From assembly GCA_902563505.1 (NCBI GenBank), contig CACEXK010000008.1:1-52330 (forward strand): a stretch of DNA of 52,330 nucleotides, written 5' to 3'. The DNA comes from an uncultured Alphaproteobacteria bacterium. Its GTDB lineage: Bacteria; Pseudomonadota; Alphaproteobacteria; Methylaequorales; Methylaequoraceae. The notes beneath the pieces were generated by a model. That model saw nothing but the letters and a program-made list of their open reading frames with translations, did no database searches and was not told the DNA's origin. The position numbers and the translations under genes were made by a program. Below are positions 21,410 through 28,117 of this stretch, piece after piece (within the stretch, counting starts at the first letter, position 1; every line of letters starts with the position of its first letter).

Positions 21410-21485
21410 TGGCAGGGGCGGAGAGACTCGAACTCACGACCTACGGTTTTGGAGACCGTCGCTCTACCAACTGAGCTACACCCCT
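21410..21485 (-). tRNA. tRNA-Trp (anticodon CCA)
   Basis: The minus strand folds as a cloverleaf. The acceptor stem is AGGGGTG/CGCCCCT, the D arm is AGCTCAGTTGGTAGAGC, the anticodon arm is ACGGT-CTCCAAA-ACCGT with anticodon CCA, and the T arm contains GTTCGAGTC. Discriminator G is followed by an encoded CCA. tRNA-Trp next to secE is a common proteobacterial arrangement. Here the plus-strand sirtuin gene lies between them. Confidence 0.97.
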
Positions 21486-21489
21486 AAAA

Positions 21490-21563
21490 TGGAGCGGGTG
21501 AAGGGAATCGAACCCTCGTAACCAGCTTGGAAGGCTGGGGCTTTACCACTAAGCTACACCCGC
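21490..21563 (-). tRNA. tRNA-Gly (anticodon TCC)
   Basis: The cloverleaf is complete on the minus strand. The acceptor stem begins GCGGGTG and pairs with CACCCGC, the D loop contains AGTGGTAAAGC, the anticodon arm is CCAGC-CTTCCAA-GCTGG with anticodon TCC, and the T loop is GTTCGATTC. The 3' CCA is encoded. It lies 4 nt upstream of tRNA-Trp, so the two are probably one transcript. Confidence 0.97.
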
Positions 21564-21620
21564 AAAAAAAAAAAAAATTTTTCTAATAATGTGATAAACT
21601 TTGAATAAATACAACTATTA

Positions 21621-21944
21621 ATGACATTTACACTTTATCATAATAAGAATTGCTCAAAATCTCGAGCCTGTTTAGAAATACTAAAAAAACATAAAATTGA
21701 TTTCCAAGTAAGAGAATACTTAAAACATCCTCTGACGATATCAGAAGTTTTTGATATTTTTGAGAAACTATCAGGCGATCAGGAAAACCTTTTAAGAAAA
21801 ACAGAAAAAGTAAAATCTCTGGATAATCTTGCAAAATTTATTTTTGAAAATCAAAAGAAGCTCCAAAGACCAATTTTTTTTAACGGCAAAAAATATTTCA
21901 TCTGCAGACCACCAGAAAGGGTTTTAGATTGTATTATAAAATGA
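21621..21944 (+). CDS. ArsC/Spx-family thioredoxin-fold reductase (arsenate reductase-like)
   Basis: The 107-residue protein has the ArsC fold pattern: N-terminal TLYHNKNCSKSR with the catalytic Cys11, an EYLKHPLT segment, and the C-terminal LQRPIFFNGKKYFICRPPERVLD, whose RP-I and RPPE-x-VL elements are typical of glutaredoxin-coupled arsenate reductases. Related YfgD/Spx-like proteins share these features, and no other ars gene is near, so true arsenate reduction is uncertain. It sits alone between minus-strand tRNA genes. Confidence 0.8.
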   Translation: MTFTLYHNKNCSKSRACLEILKKHKIDFQVREYLKHPLTISEVFDIFEKLSGDQENLLRKTEKVKSLDNLAKFIFENQKKLQRPIFFNGKKYFICRPPERVLDCIIK

Positions 21945-21948
21945 TATG

Positions 21949-22034
21949 TGGTGGAGGGAGTAGGATTCGAACCTACGTAGACTTACGTCGTCAGATTTAC
22001 AGTCTGATGTATTTGACCACTCTACCATCCCTCC
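21949..22034 (-). tRNA. tRNA-Tyr (anticodon GTA)
   Basis: This 86-nt class II tRNA has acceptor stem GGAGGGA/TCCCTCC, D arm GTAGAGTGGTCAAATAC, anticodon arm with TCAGA-CTGTAAA-TCTGA (anticodon GTA), a long variable arm (CGACGTAAGTCTACG region), T loop GTTCGAATC and an encoded CCA. It ends 4 nt after the stop of the opposite-strand ArsC-like gene. Confidence 0.97.
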
Positions 22035-22103
22035 ATAATTATGAATGTATACTTTCATAGTCCATAGGATGTAAAGAAAAAAAACAAAAAATTAGGTTAA
22101 ATT

Positions 22104-22820
22104 ATGAAAGAAAATGAAATAATAATTGGATATCATGCAGCTGTAGCAGTTTTAAAAAACCCTCATAGAAAAATAAATTCTATAAAATGTACAAAAGAAT
22201 TTTTCAAAAAAAATAAAGAACTCATTGAAATGAAAAAAATTTCAAATTTTAAAATTGTCAATAGAAAAGAAATAGATTTCGAATTTAAAAACAATTTCCA
22301 CCAAGGAGTAATTATTAATTGTGATATTCTTAATAATCATGATTTAAGCTCAATAAAAACAGATGAAAAAAATATATTAATACTTGATTCATTAAATGAT
22401 TCACAAAATGTTGGGGCGATAGTTAGGTCTGCTTACTTATTCGGAGTAAAAACAATAATATATAACAAAGACAACTCCTTCGATATCAATCCATTTCTTA
22501 TTAAAGCTTCAAGTGGAGCATATGAAAAAATGAAATTAATTGAAGTTATAAATATTAATAGAGCGATTGAATACCTAAAGAAAATGGGTTATTGGATTGT
22601 TGGGTTAGATATAAATTCAAACAATAACCTAAATTCAGTTCCAGATGATTTAAAAAAAGTATTGATTTTTGGATCTGAAGATAAAGGTATTAGACAATTA
22701 GTTTTAAAAAAATGTGATTTTAGAGCTAAAATTAATATACCTAATAAAGAAAATTTTATAAATAGTCTTAATGTTTCTAATTCAGTTGCAATAGTACTTT
22801 ATGAATGTACAAAAAAATGA
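22104..22820 (+). CDS. rlmB: TrmH/SpoU-family 23S rRNA 2'-O-ribose methyltransferase (RlmB-like)
   Basis: The 238-residue protein has an N-terminal L30e-like substrate-binding part (IIGYHAAVAVLKNPHRKI) and a C-terminal SPOUT knot domain with three motifs: DSQNVGAIVRSAYLFGVK, VLIFGSEDKGIRQLV and SLNVSNSVAIVLYE. RlmB methylates G2251 of 23S rRNA (E. coli numbering). A tRNA Gm18-type activity cannot be excluded. It leads a three-gene set with overlapping ends. Confidence 0.9.
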   Translation: MKENEIIIGYHAAVAVLKNPHRKINSIKCTKEFFKKNKELIEMKKISNFKIVNRKEIDFEFKNNFHQGVIINCDILNNHDLSSIKTDEKNILILDSLNDSQNVGAIVRSAYLFGVKTIIYNKDNSFDINPFLIKASSGAYEKMKLIEVININRAIEYLKKMGYWIVGLDINSNNNLNSVPDDLKKVLIFGSEDKGIRQLVLKKCDFRAKINIPNKENFINSLNVSNSVAIVLYECTKK

Positions 22821-23434
22821 AGACCACTCCCAAATTTTATAATTGTCTTGAAAGAACTAAGAATGAAATATTCTCTTTATTGTTTCAAGGTGTGAAAAGA
22901 AGAAAATCAAAATTTCATAATGTTGTTTTGAATACAGTTAGTATAGAGAAAAAACCTGAAGCTCGAACAGTTGTACTAAGAAATTTTTGTAAGAACGAGC
23001 TGACATTAAATATTCATAGTGATCAAAGATCAAAAAAAATAAAAGAAATTATTAACGATAAAAATGTATGTTTAGTTTTTTATGATGAACAAAAAAAAAT
23101 ACAATTAAGAGTTAGAGGAGAGGCTATAGTAGAAAATTCAAAAAAAAAATCATGGGGAAAATTAAGCAATTGGTCAAGAAGATGTTATTTGACATTGGAT
23201 GCGCCTGGTAGGTTAAGTGATAACCCAACATCTGGTTTTCCAGATAAATTTACTGATATTCCACCATCTGAAATTGAATCTGAAATGGGTTATGTTAATT
23301 TTGCTTTAATAAAGATTTTTATTACTCAGATAGAATGGTTATATCTAGCTAGCCAGGGCCACAGGAGAGCATTATTTGAAGTCAAAAGAAATAATTCAAA
23401 ACTCAATGTTACAAGTAAATGGATGATACCCTAA
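22817..23434 (+). CDS. FMN-binding pyridoxamine 5'-phosphate oxidase-like protein
   Basis: The ~205-residue protein has the split-barrel pattern of PNPOx proteins: N-terminal RTVVLRNFCKNELTLNIHSDQRSKK (FMN phosphate site), CLVFYDEQKKIQLRVRGEA, and a C-terminal WLYLASQGHRRALFEV. The sequence differs from classic PdxH, which ends RLHDR...W..RLAP, so it may be a general flavin-dependent enzyme. I chose the ATG at 22817, which overlaps the rlmB stop as ATGA. The end overlaps the next gene by 16 nt. Confidence 0.8.
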   Translation: MKTTPKFYNCLERTKNEIFSLLFQGVKRRKSKFHNVVLNTVSIEKKPEARTVVLRNFCKNELTLNIHSDQRSKKIKEIINDKNVCLVFYDEQKKIQLRVRGEAIVENSKKKSWGKLSNWSRRCYLTLDAPGRLSDNPTSGFPDKFTDIPPSEIESEMGYVNFALIKIFITQIEWLYLASQGHRRALFEVKRNNSKLNVTSKWMIP

Positions 23435-24018
23435 AAAAAGAATTCATTAGTATATTTTTGATTTTGCCAACATTACTATATTTTTTTCAATATGAAGAAT
23501 TAAAATTTTTAGCACTTTATGTTGTTTGTTTTTTTTCAATTTATATTTTAAAACAATCTGGTTTTTCATTCTCAACTTTAATGAAAAAGATTCAATGGGA
23601 TTTTTGCTTGATATTGTTTTTTATATTTCTATTTTCAGGTTATTTCTATGCCAGATTTATAGATGAAAATTTACTTTTTGCGTTTCCAAGAAACAATTTT
23701 CATCTCTGGTTATTTGTAATGTTTGCATATCCATTTTTTTCTGTAATACCGCAAGAAATTATTTTCAGAGTTTTTTTCTTTCATAGATATAATATTTTTT
23801 TCAAAAATAAAAAACTATTCTCATTATTAATAAATTTATTTATTTTTTCATATAGTCACATAATCTTTCAAAATTTTCATGCAGTTTTAATAACAGCAAT
23901 CGTATCACCTTTATTTGCATATGCTTATCTTAAAAAATCATTCATGACATGCGTCGTAATACATTCGTTAGGTGGTCAAATAATTTTTACTTTTGGACTG
24001 GGAAAATATTTCTATTAA
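23419..24018 (+). CDS. CPBP-family (Abi/CAAX protease-like) membrane protein
   Basis: The 199-residue protein has about six hydrophobic segments. CPBP motifs are present in order: PQEIIFR (residues 111-117), F143-x3-H147, and His182 in VVIHSLGGQ. In active family members the first motif is EE-x3-R. Here the first Glu is Gln112, which may lower or abolish protease activity. Its start overlaps the flavoprotein gene by 16 nt, and its stop overlaps the convergent msrA stop by 4 nt. Confidence 0.7.
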   Translation: MDDTLKKEFISIFLILPTLLYFFQYEELKFLALYVVCFFSIYILKQSGFSFSTLMKKIQWDFCLILFFIFLFSGYFYARFIDENLLFAFPRNNFHLWLFVMFAYPFFSVIPQEIIFRVFFFHRYNIFFKNKKLFSLLINLFIFSYSHIIFQNFHAVLITAIVSPLFAYAYLKKSFMTCVVIHSLGGQIIFTFGLGKYFY

Positions 24019-24560
24019 ATATAATCAACGCCAGTGCCTTTTAATCCACAGTACCCGTTAGGATTTTTGTGAAGATACTTTTGGTGATAATTTTCAGCCA
24101 GGTAAAATTTTTTTAGCACCCCAATCTCAGTTTTAATTTTTCCTGCTGACTTATAATTAAGCCTTTCCTGGTACTTATTTTTTGATGATTGTATTAGCGG
24201 GAGTAATTCATTCTTATCAATTAATATGATTGATCTATATTGACTGCCTATGTCATTACCTTGTCTGTTAAGTTGAGTAGGGTCATGAGACTCCCAAAAA
24301 ACCTTCATTAAATTTTCTAAAGAATTAACTTCTGGATTAAAAAATACTCTCACAATTTCTGCATGCCCAGTTTCTCCAGAGCATACTTCATCATATTTTG
24401 GGTTTTCATGGTGACCACCTGCATAACCAACAGCAGTTGTCAAGACACCATCAACTGACCAAAATTTTCTCTCTGCCCCCCAAAAGCATCCCATTCCAAA
24501 AAAAATCTGCAAATGATCTTTTGGTTTTGCTGAATGCACATCAATTTCAATAATACTCAT
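24015..24560 (-). CDS. msrA: Peptide-methionine (S)-S-oxide reductase MsrA
   Basis: The 181-residue enzyme reduces methionine-S-sulfoxide in proteins and free methionine. Catalytic Cys25 lies in GMGCFWG. Other family blocks are VGYAGGHHENPKYDEVCSGETGHAE, FWESHDPTQLNRQGNDIGSQYRS and FYLAENYHQKYL, and a resolving Cys sits near the C-terminus (NGYCGLKGTG). It is a monocistronic minus-strand gene, divergent from the riboswitch-controlled btuB-tonB unit. Confidence 0.96.
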   Translation of the reverse strand: MSIIEIDVHSAKPKDHLQIFFGMGCFWGAERKFWSVDGVLTTAVGYAGGHHENPKYDEVCSGETGHAEIVRVFFNPEVNSLENLMKVFWESHDPTQLNRQGNDIGSQYRSIILIDKNELLPLIQSSKNKYQERLNYKSAGKIKTEIGVLKKFYLAENYHQKYLHKNPNGYCGLKGTGVDYI

Positions 24561-24588
24561 AGTGGTTGTTTTTGATTGATCATTTCAG

Positions 24589-24616
24589 TTGACATAAATT
24601 AACTTTGAAATAATAT
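24589..24616 (+). promoter_or_regulatory. Sigma-70-type promoter of the btuB-tonB transcript
   Basis: A perfect TTGACA (24589-24594) is followed after 16 nt by TAATAT (24611-24616). Transcription would begin near 24623, just where the riboswitch starts. This spacing between promoter and aptamer makes the call stronger than for an isolated promoter-like match. Confidence 0.75.
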
Positions 24617-24623
24617 ATTAATT

Positions 24624-24777
24624 ATGTTTAGTGCTCGCAAGAGTTAAAAGGGAAACTAGTTAAAATCTAGTACAGCCCCCGCTACTGTGTGATGTGTACT
24701 TTGTCATGAGGCCACTGATTAAATTTGGGAAGGCGACAAAGTCTTAAGCATCAAGTCAGGAGACCTGCTAAGCTAGC
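24624..24777 (+). promoter_or_regulatory. Cobalamin (B12) riboswitch aptamer
   Basis: Conserved blocks appear in order: AAAAGGGAAAC (24646-24655), a hairpin ACTAGTTAAAATCTAGT, GCCCCCGCTACTGTG (the B12-box region), GTCATGAGGCCACTG, TTGGGAAGGCGACAAAG, and AAGTCAGGAGACCTGC (24753-24768). These match the cobalamin riboswitch class and lie directly upstream of a TonB-dependent receptor gene. Bound cobalamin would be expected to switch off the receptor and tonB. Ends are approximate. Confidence 0.93.
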
Positions 24778-24795
24778 GTCATTCAATCAGGCTAC

Positions 24796-24868
24796 GGGTA
24801 GGTCTTCTGGTTATGGTACTTCCATTGAGGTGACGTGATAAACCTCAGTGGGCAATAATTTTCCCACT
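24796..24868 (+). promoter_or_regulatory. Riboswitch expression platform with competing hairpins
   Basis: Positions 24797-24810 can pair with the conserved 3' part of the aptamer (24756-24769; about 14 pairs, four of them G-U), giving an anti-aptamer helix. A strong hairpin follows, CCATTGAGGT (24822-24831) with ACCTCAGTGG (24842-24851). It overlaps a second hairpin, AGTGGG (24847-24852) with CCCACT (24863-24868), so the two exclude each other. No U-run follows, so control of translation or Rho access seems likelier than intrinsic termination. The ribosome site AAAGGAG is at 24896-24902. Confidence 0.5.
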
Positions 24869-24909
24869 AAATGTTGCTAACAAAAGCCCTAGGGTAAAGG
24901 AGCCTTAAT

Positions 24910-26925
24910 ATGGGAAGTTATTTTTTTAAAATATTTATTTTTTGTTTATTATTATTTTCATTTTTTGTTCATGCTCAAGAAGAGTTAATAATTAAATCAA
25001 GTAGACTAATCAAAGATAAAATAGTTGGTGCACAAACCTACATCATAGATAAAGATTTTATTCAATCAAACCCATCAAAATCTATTCCTGAATTAATTGC
25101 AAAGCTTCCAGGAATAAAAATTAAAGATCTTCGAGGGGGTGGATTAGGGGCTAGCCAATCCATAGATATAAGAGGTTTTGGAGATACAGCAACTAGCAAT
25201 ACATTAATACTTTTGAACGGTCAAAGGCTTACAAATATTGATCTTATGTTAGTTGACTTTACCACTATTCCTAGAGATAGCATTGATAGAATCGAAGTTA
25301 TTATGGGTAATAGCTCAGTCTTATATGGTAATAATGCAACAGCTGGTTCCATCAATATTATAACTGATCAATCTATAAAAAAAGGTGACCAAATAAATAC
25401 AAGTTTTGCAATTGGTTCTCTGGGAAAATTTGGATCTTATTTAAGTGCAACTAAAACAAAAAATAATTTTTCTGTAAAAGGAAACCATAATTTAATTTTC
25501 TCTGACGGTTACAGAAGAAATAGCGCTTTATATCAAAATAATGGAGGGATTGAGTTTTCTTACGATAATCAGTACTACGACTTTTATTTAAATTTAAAAT
25601 CTAATAATCAATTTCAAGAACTGCCCGGTGATGTAGGCGTAAATACAGGAAATTTTTCAAACTCGAATGGTTTTCATATCGACCCAAGATCAAGTGATAC
25701 ACCCGCGGACTTCAGTCAAAACAATGGTCACCAACTTTTCTATGGTACCTCTTTTGATTTAAATAATTCTAATACATTTATTTTGGATGGATCATATAAA
25801 TATAACAAAAGCGAGGGTAGGTTTATATCTTCTGCTTTATTTCCATCAGCTCTTGATACAAGAATCTCAACATATCAAGTTAGTCCAAGACTTTTAAGTG
25901 ACCTAAAAATATTTGATTTTAGTTCTGAATCAATTATCGGAATAGACTTTAATTATGCTTATTATTACTCTGATAGAATGGAAGGAAATAAGGCATGGTA
26001 TAAAAAATATAAAGCATCTGATTTGAACTTTGCTCCCTACTTTAACTCAAATATTAATTTAACTGATAATGATAGCATTTCTGTAGGTTTTAGATATCAA
26101 TGGAATTGGTTGAGAGCTGGAGATATGAAAGACGACTCTGCATACACATGGGGGTCAACAGGAGAACAAGAAACAATTATAAAACCTGATCATCAATTTG
26201 CATTTCATCTGGGATATGAAAGATTTTTGAATGAAAATAACTCATTAACAATTAAAGGTGGTAGAAGTTTTAGATATCCAAATATTGATGAAAGAATTGG
26301 TGCTGGATCTGTAGCAGCTACTCACAATTTCAAACTTTCATCTCAGAAATCCTTAGACCTAGAATTTGGTCACAAATTTTTAGAAGATAATTTAAAAATA
26401 ATGACAAGCTTTTACTATATGAGAATGCTTTCAGAAATTAAATATGACAACGCAACTTTTTTAAATAGAAATATTGCCAGATCTCATCGATATGGGATTG
26501 AAAATAAAATCGAGTTCATTTTAAATAATCAGTTTATTTTTTCTAATAGCTTTTCAATAACACAATCAAAATATAGAGCTGGTCACAGAAGAGACTTTGA
26601 TCTGACTGGAATACCAGCATTTAAAAATGTTGTAGACCTTGAATATAAATTTTCAAAATACTTTAATCCTAAGAGTAGTTTATATTATCAGTCATCTCAA
26701 AGAAGGATAAATGATGAAGAAAATTACAATGTTATTCAGCCCGGATATTACTTGATTGACATGGGATTTAGTGGCACTGTCTACGATTTTGATTATTCAA
26801 TGATGTTTAATAATATACTTAACAAAAATTATTACCAATATTCTGTAGCAGGAAACTACAATGTTTATAATACTTATCCATTAGAAGGCTTTAATATGAT
26901 GTTTACGGTTAATAAAAGTTTTTAA
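24910..26925 (+). CDS. btuB: TonB-dependent outer-membrane receptor, probably for cobalamin
   Basis: The 671-residue protein has a signal peptide ending VHA (cleavage near residue 22), a TonB-box-like EELIIKS just after it, and a plug domain (IPELIAKLPGIKIKDLRGGG, IDIRGFGDTATSNTLILLNGQRL, IDRIEVIMGNSSVLYGNNATAGSINIIT). A beta-barrel follows, ending in Phe (FTVNKSF). The B12 riboswitch upstream argues that the substrate is a cobalamin or corrinoid. The next gene, tonB, overlaps by one base (TAATG), so the pair is coupled. Confidence 0.88.
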   Translation: MGSYFFKIFIFCLLLFSFFVHAQEELIIKSSRLIKDKIVGAQTYIIDKDFIQSNPSKSIPELIAKLPGIKIKDLRGGGLGASQSIDIRGFGDTATSNTLILLNGQRLTNIDLMLVDFTTIPRDSIDRIEVIMGNSSVLYGNNATAGSINIITDQSIKKGDQINTSFAIGSLGKFGSYLSATKTKNNFSVKGNHNLIFSDGYRRNSALYQNNGGIEFSYDNQYYDFYLNLKSNNQFQELPGDVGVNTGNFSNSNGFHIDPRSSDTPADFSQNNGHQLFYGTSFDLNNSNTFILDGSYKYNKSEGRFISSALFPSALDTRISTYQVSPRLLSDLKIFDFSSESIIGIDFNYAYYYSDRMEGNKAWYKKYKASDLNFAPYFNSNINLTDNDSISVGFRYQWNWLRAGDMKDDSAYTWGSTGEQETIIKPDHQFAFHLGYERFLNENNSLTIKGGRSFRYPNIDERIGAGSVAATHNFKLSSQKSLDLEFGHKFLEDNLKIMTSFYYMRMLSEIKYDNATFLNRNIARSHRYGIENKIEFILNNQFIFSNSFSITQSKYRAGHRRDFDLTGIPAFKNVVDLEYKFSKYFNPKSSLYYQSSQRRINDEENYNVIQPGYYLIDMGFSGTVYDFDYSMMFNNILNKNYYQYSVAGNYNVYNTYPLEGFNMMFTVNKSF

Positions 26926-27605
26926 TGAAAATCTTTAAGTTTAAATATCTTATAGCATCATTGGTTATGCATTCGGCATTAGTGAGTATTTTTTTACTGA
27001 GTAAAGATTTATTGAAAAAACCAGAAACCAGCATATTAGTCACTGAGATTGTCAAGATTGAGGAAATAGAAAAATCTAATGATATTAAAAAAGAGGATCC
27101 TATAGCTAATAAAAAAGAAAGTGTGGATTTAAAAAAACCAAAAGAGAAAAATATTTCTATAGTAACTAAGTTAGAGCTACAAAAAACTCGCTCAAGATCT
27201 AAACAAAGTAAAAGTGAGCAAAAAACCAGGGCTATCAAACATCCTCAAAACAAAAATAATATACAAAAAAATCTAGGATCCTTTGATATAAAACCAAATG
27301 CAAATGTAACAAATAAGGAACTATCTAAAGCTATCTATAAAATTGGTTCTGTTAATAACCCACATCCACCTTATCCAATAATGGCTAGAAAAAAAGGTCT
27401 TCAAGGCAAACTCATTTTAGGAGTTTCTGTAAATAATGATGGATCGGTAAAAAATGTTAGTATTAAAAAATCTTCGGGTCACCGTATATTAGATAAAGTT
27501 AGTAAAGAAACTATTGAAAAGTGGATTTTCGTGCCAGCCAAAAAATTAGGGCTAGCTGTTGAAGATAGTATTCAGGTGCCAATAAGGTTTGTTCTTACAG
27601 ATTAA
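26925..27605 (+). CDS. tonB: TonB energy-transducing protein
   Basis: The 226-residue protein has one N-terminal membrane segment containing S12-x3-H16, the S-x3-H motif through which TonB contacts ExbB-ExbD. A Lys/Glu-rich periplasmic linker follows, with little of the usual Pro-Lys repeat. The C-terminal TonB domain reads NPHPPYPIMARKKGLQGKLIL to WIFVPAKKLG and VPIRFVL. It powers the receptor encoded just upstream. No exbB or exbD lies in the window, so those must be elsewhere. Confidence 0.93.
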   Translation: MKIFKFKYLIASLVMHSALVSIFLLSKDLLKKPETSILVTEIVKIEEIEKSNDIKKEDPIANKKESVDLKKPKEKNISIVTKLELQKTRSRSKQSKSEQKTRAIKHPQNKNNIQKNLGSFDIKPNANVTNKELSKAIYKIGSVNNPHPPYPIMARKKGLQGKLILGVSVNNDGSVKNVSIKKSSGHRILDKVSKETIEKWIFVPAKKLGLAVEDSIQVPIRFVLTD

Positions 27606-27624
27606 ATAGGTTGATGAGAGATAT

Positions 27625-27700
27625 TGGCGTCCCCTACGGGATTCGAACCCGTGTTGCCGCCGTGAAAGGGCGGTGTCCTAAACCACTAGACGAAGGGGAC
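27625..27700 (-). tRNA. tRNA-Glu (anticodon TTC)
   Basis: The minus-strand cloverleaf has acceptor stem GTCCCCT/AGGGGAC, D arm GTCTAGTGGTTTAGGAC, anticodon arm CCGCC-CTTTCAC-GGCGG with anticodon TTC, T loop GTTCGAATC and an encoded CCA. It sits between tonB and the small secreted protein gene, on the opposite strand to both. Confidence 0.97.
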
Positions 27701-27706
27701 TAAGTC

Positions 27707-27734
27707 TTGACATTTATATATAGAATTATATATA
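27707..27734 (+). promoter_or_regulatory. Candidate promoter for the small secreted protein gene
   Basis: TTGACA at 27707-27712 is followed after 16 nt by TATATC (27729-27734), inside an AT-only stretch of TATATA repeats. The start codon is about 33 nt downstream. The -35 is perfect. The -10 is ambiguous because several overlapping TATA-like hexamers exist. Confidence 0.5.
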
Positions 27735-27766
27735 TCTATTTTATTTTTTAAGTAAATTAAATATTT

Positions 27767-28117
27767 ATGAAATTATTATTGAACATATTACTAGTTTGTA
27801 GCCTAATCTTAATAAATAATTTTGCATATGGAAAAGCTAAAACCAACTCTATGTGCTTTATCAGAGGTGTGGAGATAATTTATCCATATAAACAAACTGT
27901 GCTCCAAATAAAAAAAAGCTTCAAAAACCTCCCAAATAAAAAAAAATTAGAGTTGAATAAATTTAAAAATAACTTTGAAAAAAATTTCTATGGAATCCCA
28001 CTTTATAAGGAGGCAGGATGTTCTAATGCAAGGTTATCTGAATATCTCGAATGTTTGGCCTTCACCGATGGAAAAAATTGCAAGATTTACTACACTCAAA
28101 TGAGAATTGTTGACTAG
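27767..28117 (+). CDS. Small secreted protein of unknown function with four cysteines
   Basis: I do not recognise this 116-residue protein. Residues 1-22 form a signal peptide (hydrophobic ILLVCSLILINNFAYG, likely cut after Gly22 or Ala24). The mature part has exactly four cysteines (30, 85, 96, 105), suited to two periplasmic disulfides, with a Lys-rich middle (50-72). The spacing C85-x10-C96-x8-C105 may be a useful signature. It has its own predicted promoter and its stop overlaps the convergent recJ stop by 4 nt. Confidence 0.65.
   Translation: MKLLLNILLVCSLILINNFAYGKAKTNSMCFIRGVEIIYPYKQTVLQIKKSFKNLPNKKKLELNKFKNNFEKNFYGIPLYKEAGCSNARLSEYLECLAFTDGKNCKIYYTQMRIVD

Noticed and set aside
21564-21576. 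A-run next to tRNA-Gly as a terminator for a plus-strand transcript
   Set aside because: It lies at the 5' side of a minus-strand tRNA and has no adjoining hairpin in a useful orientation.
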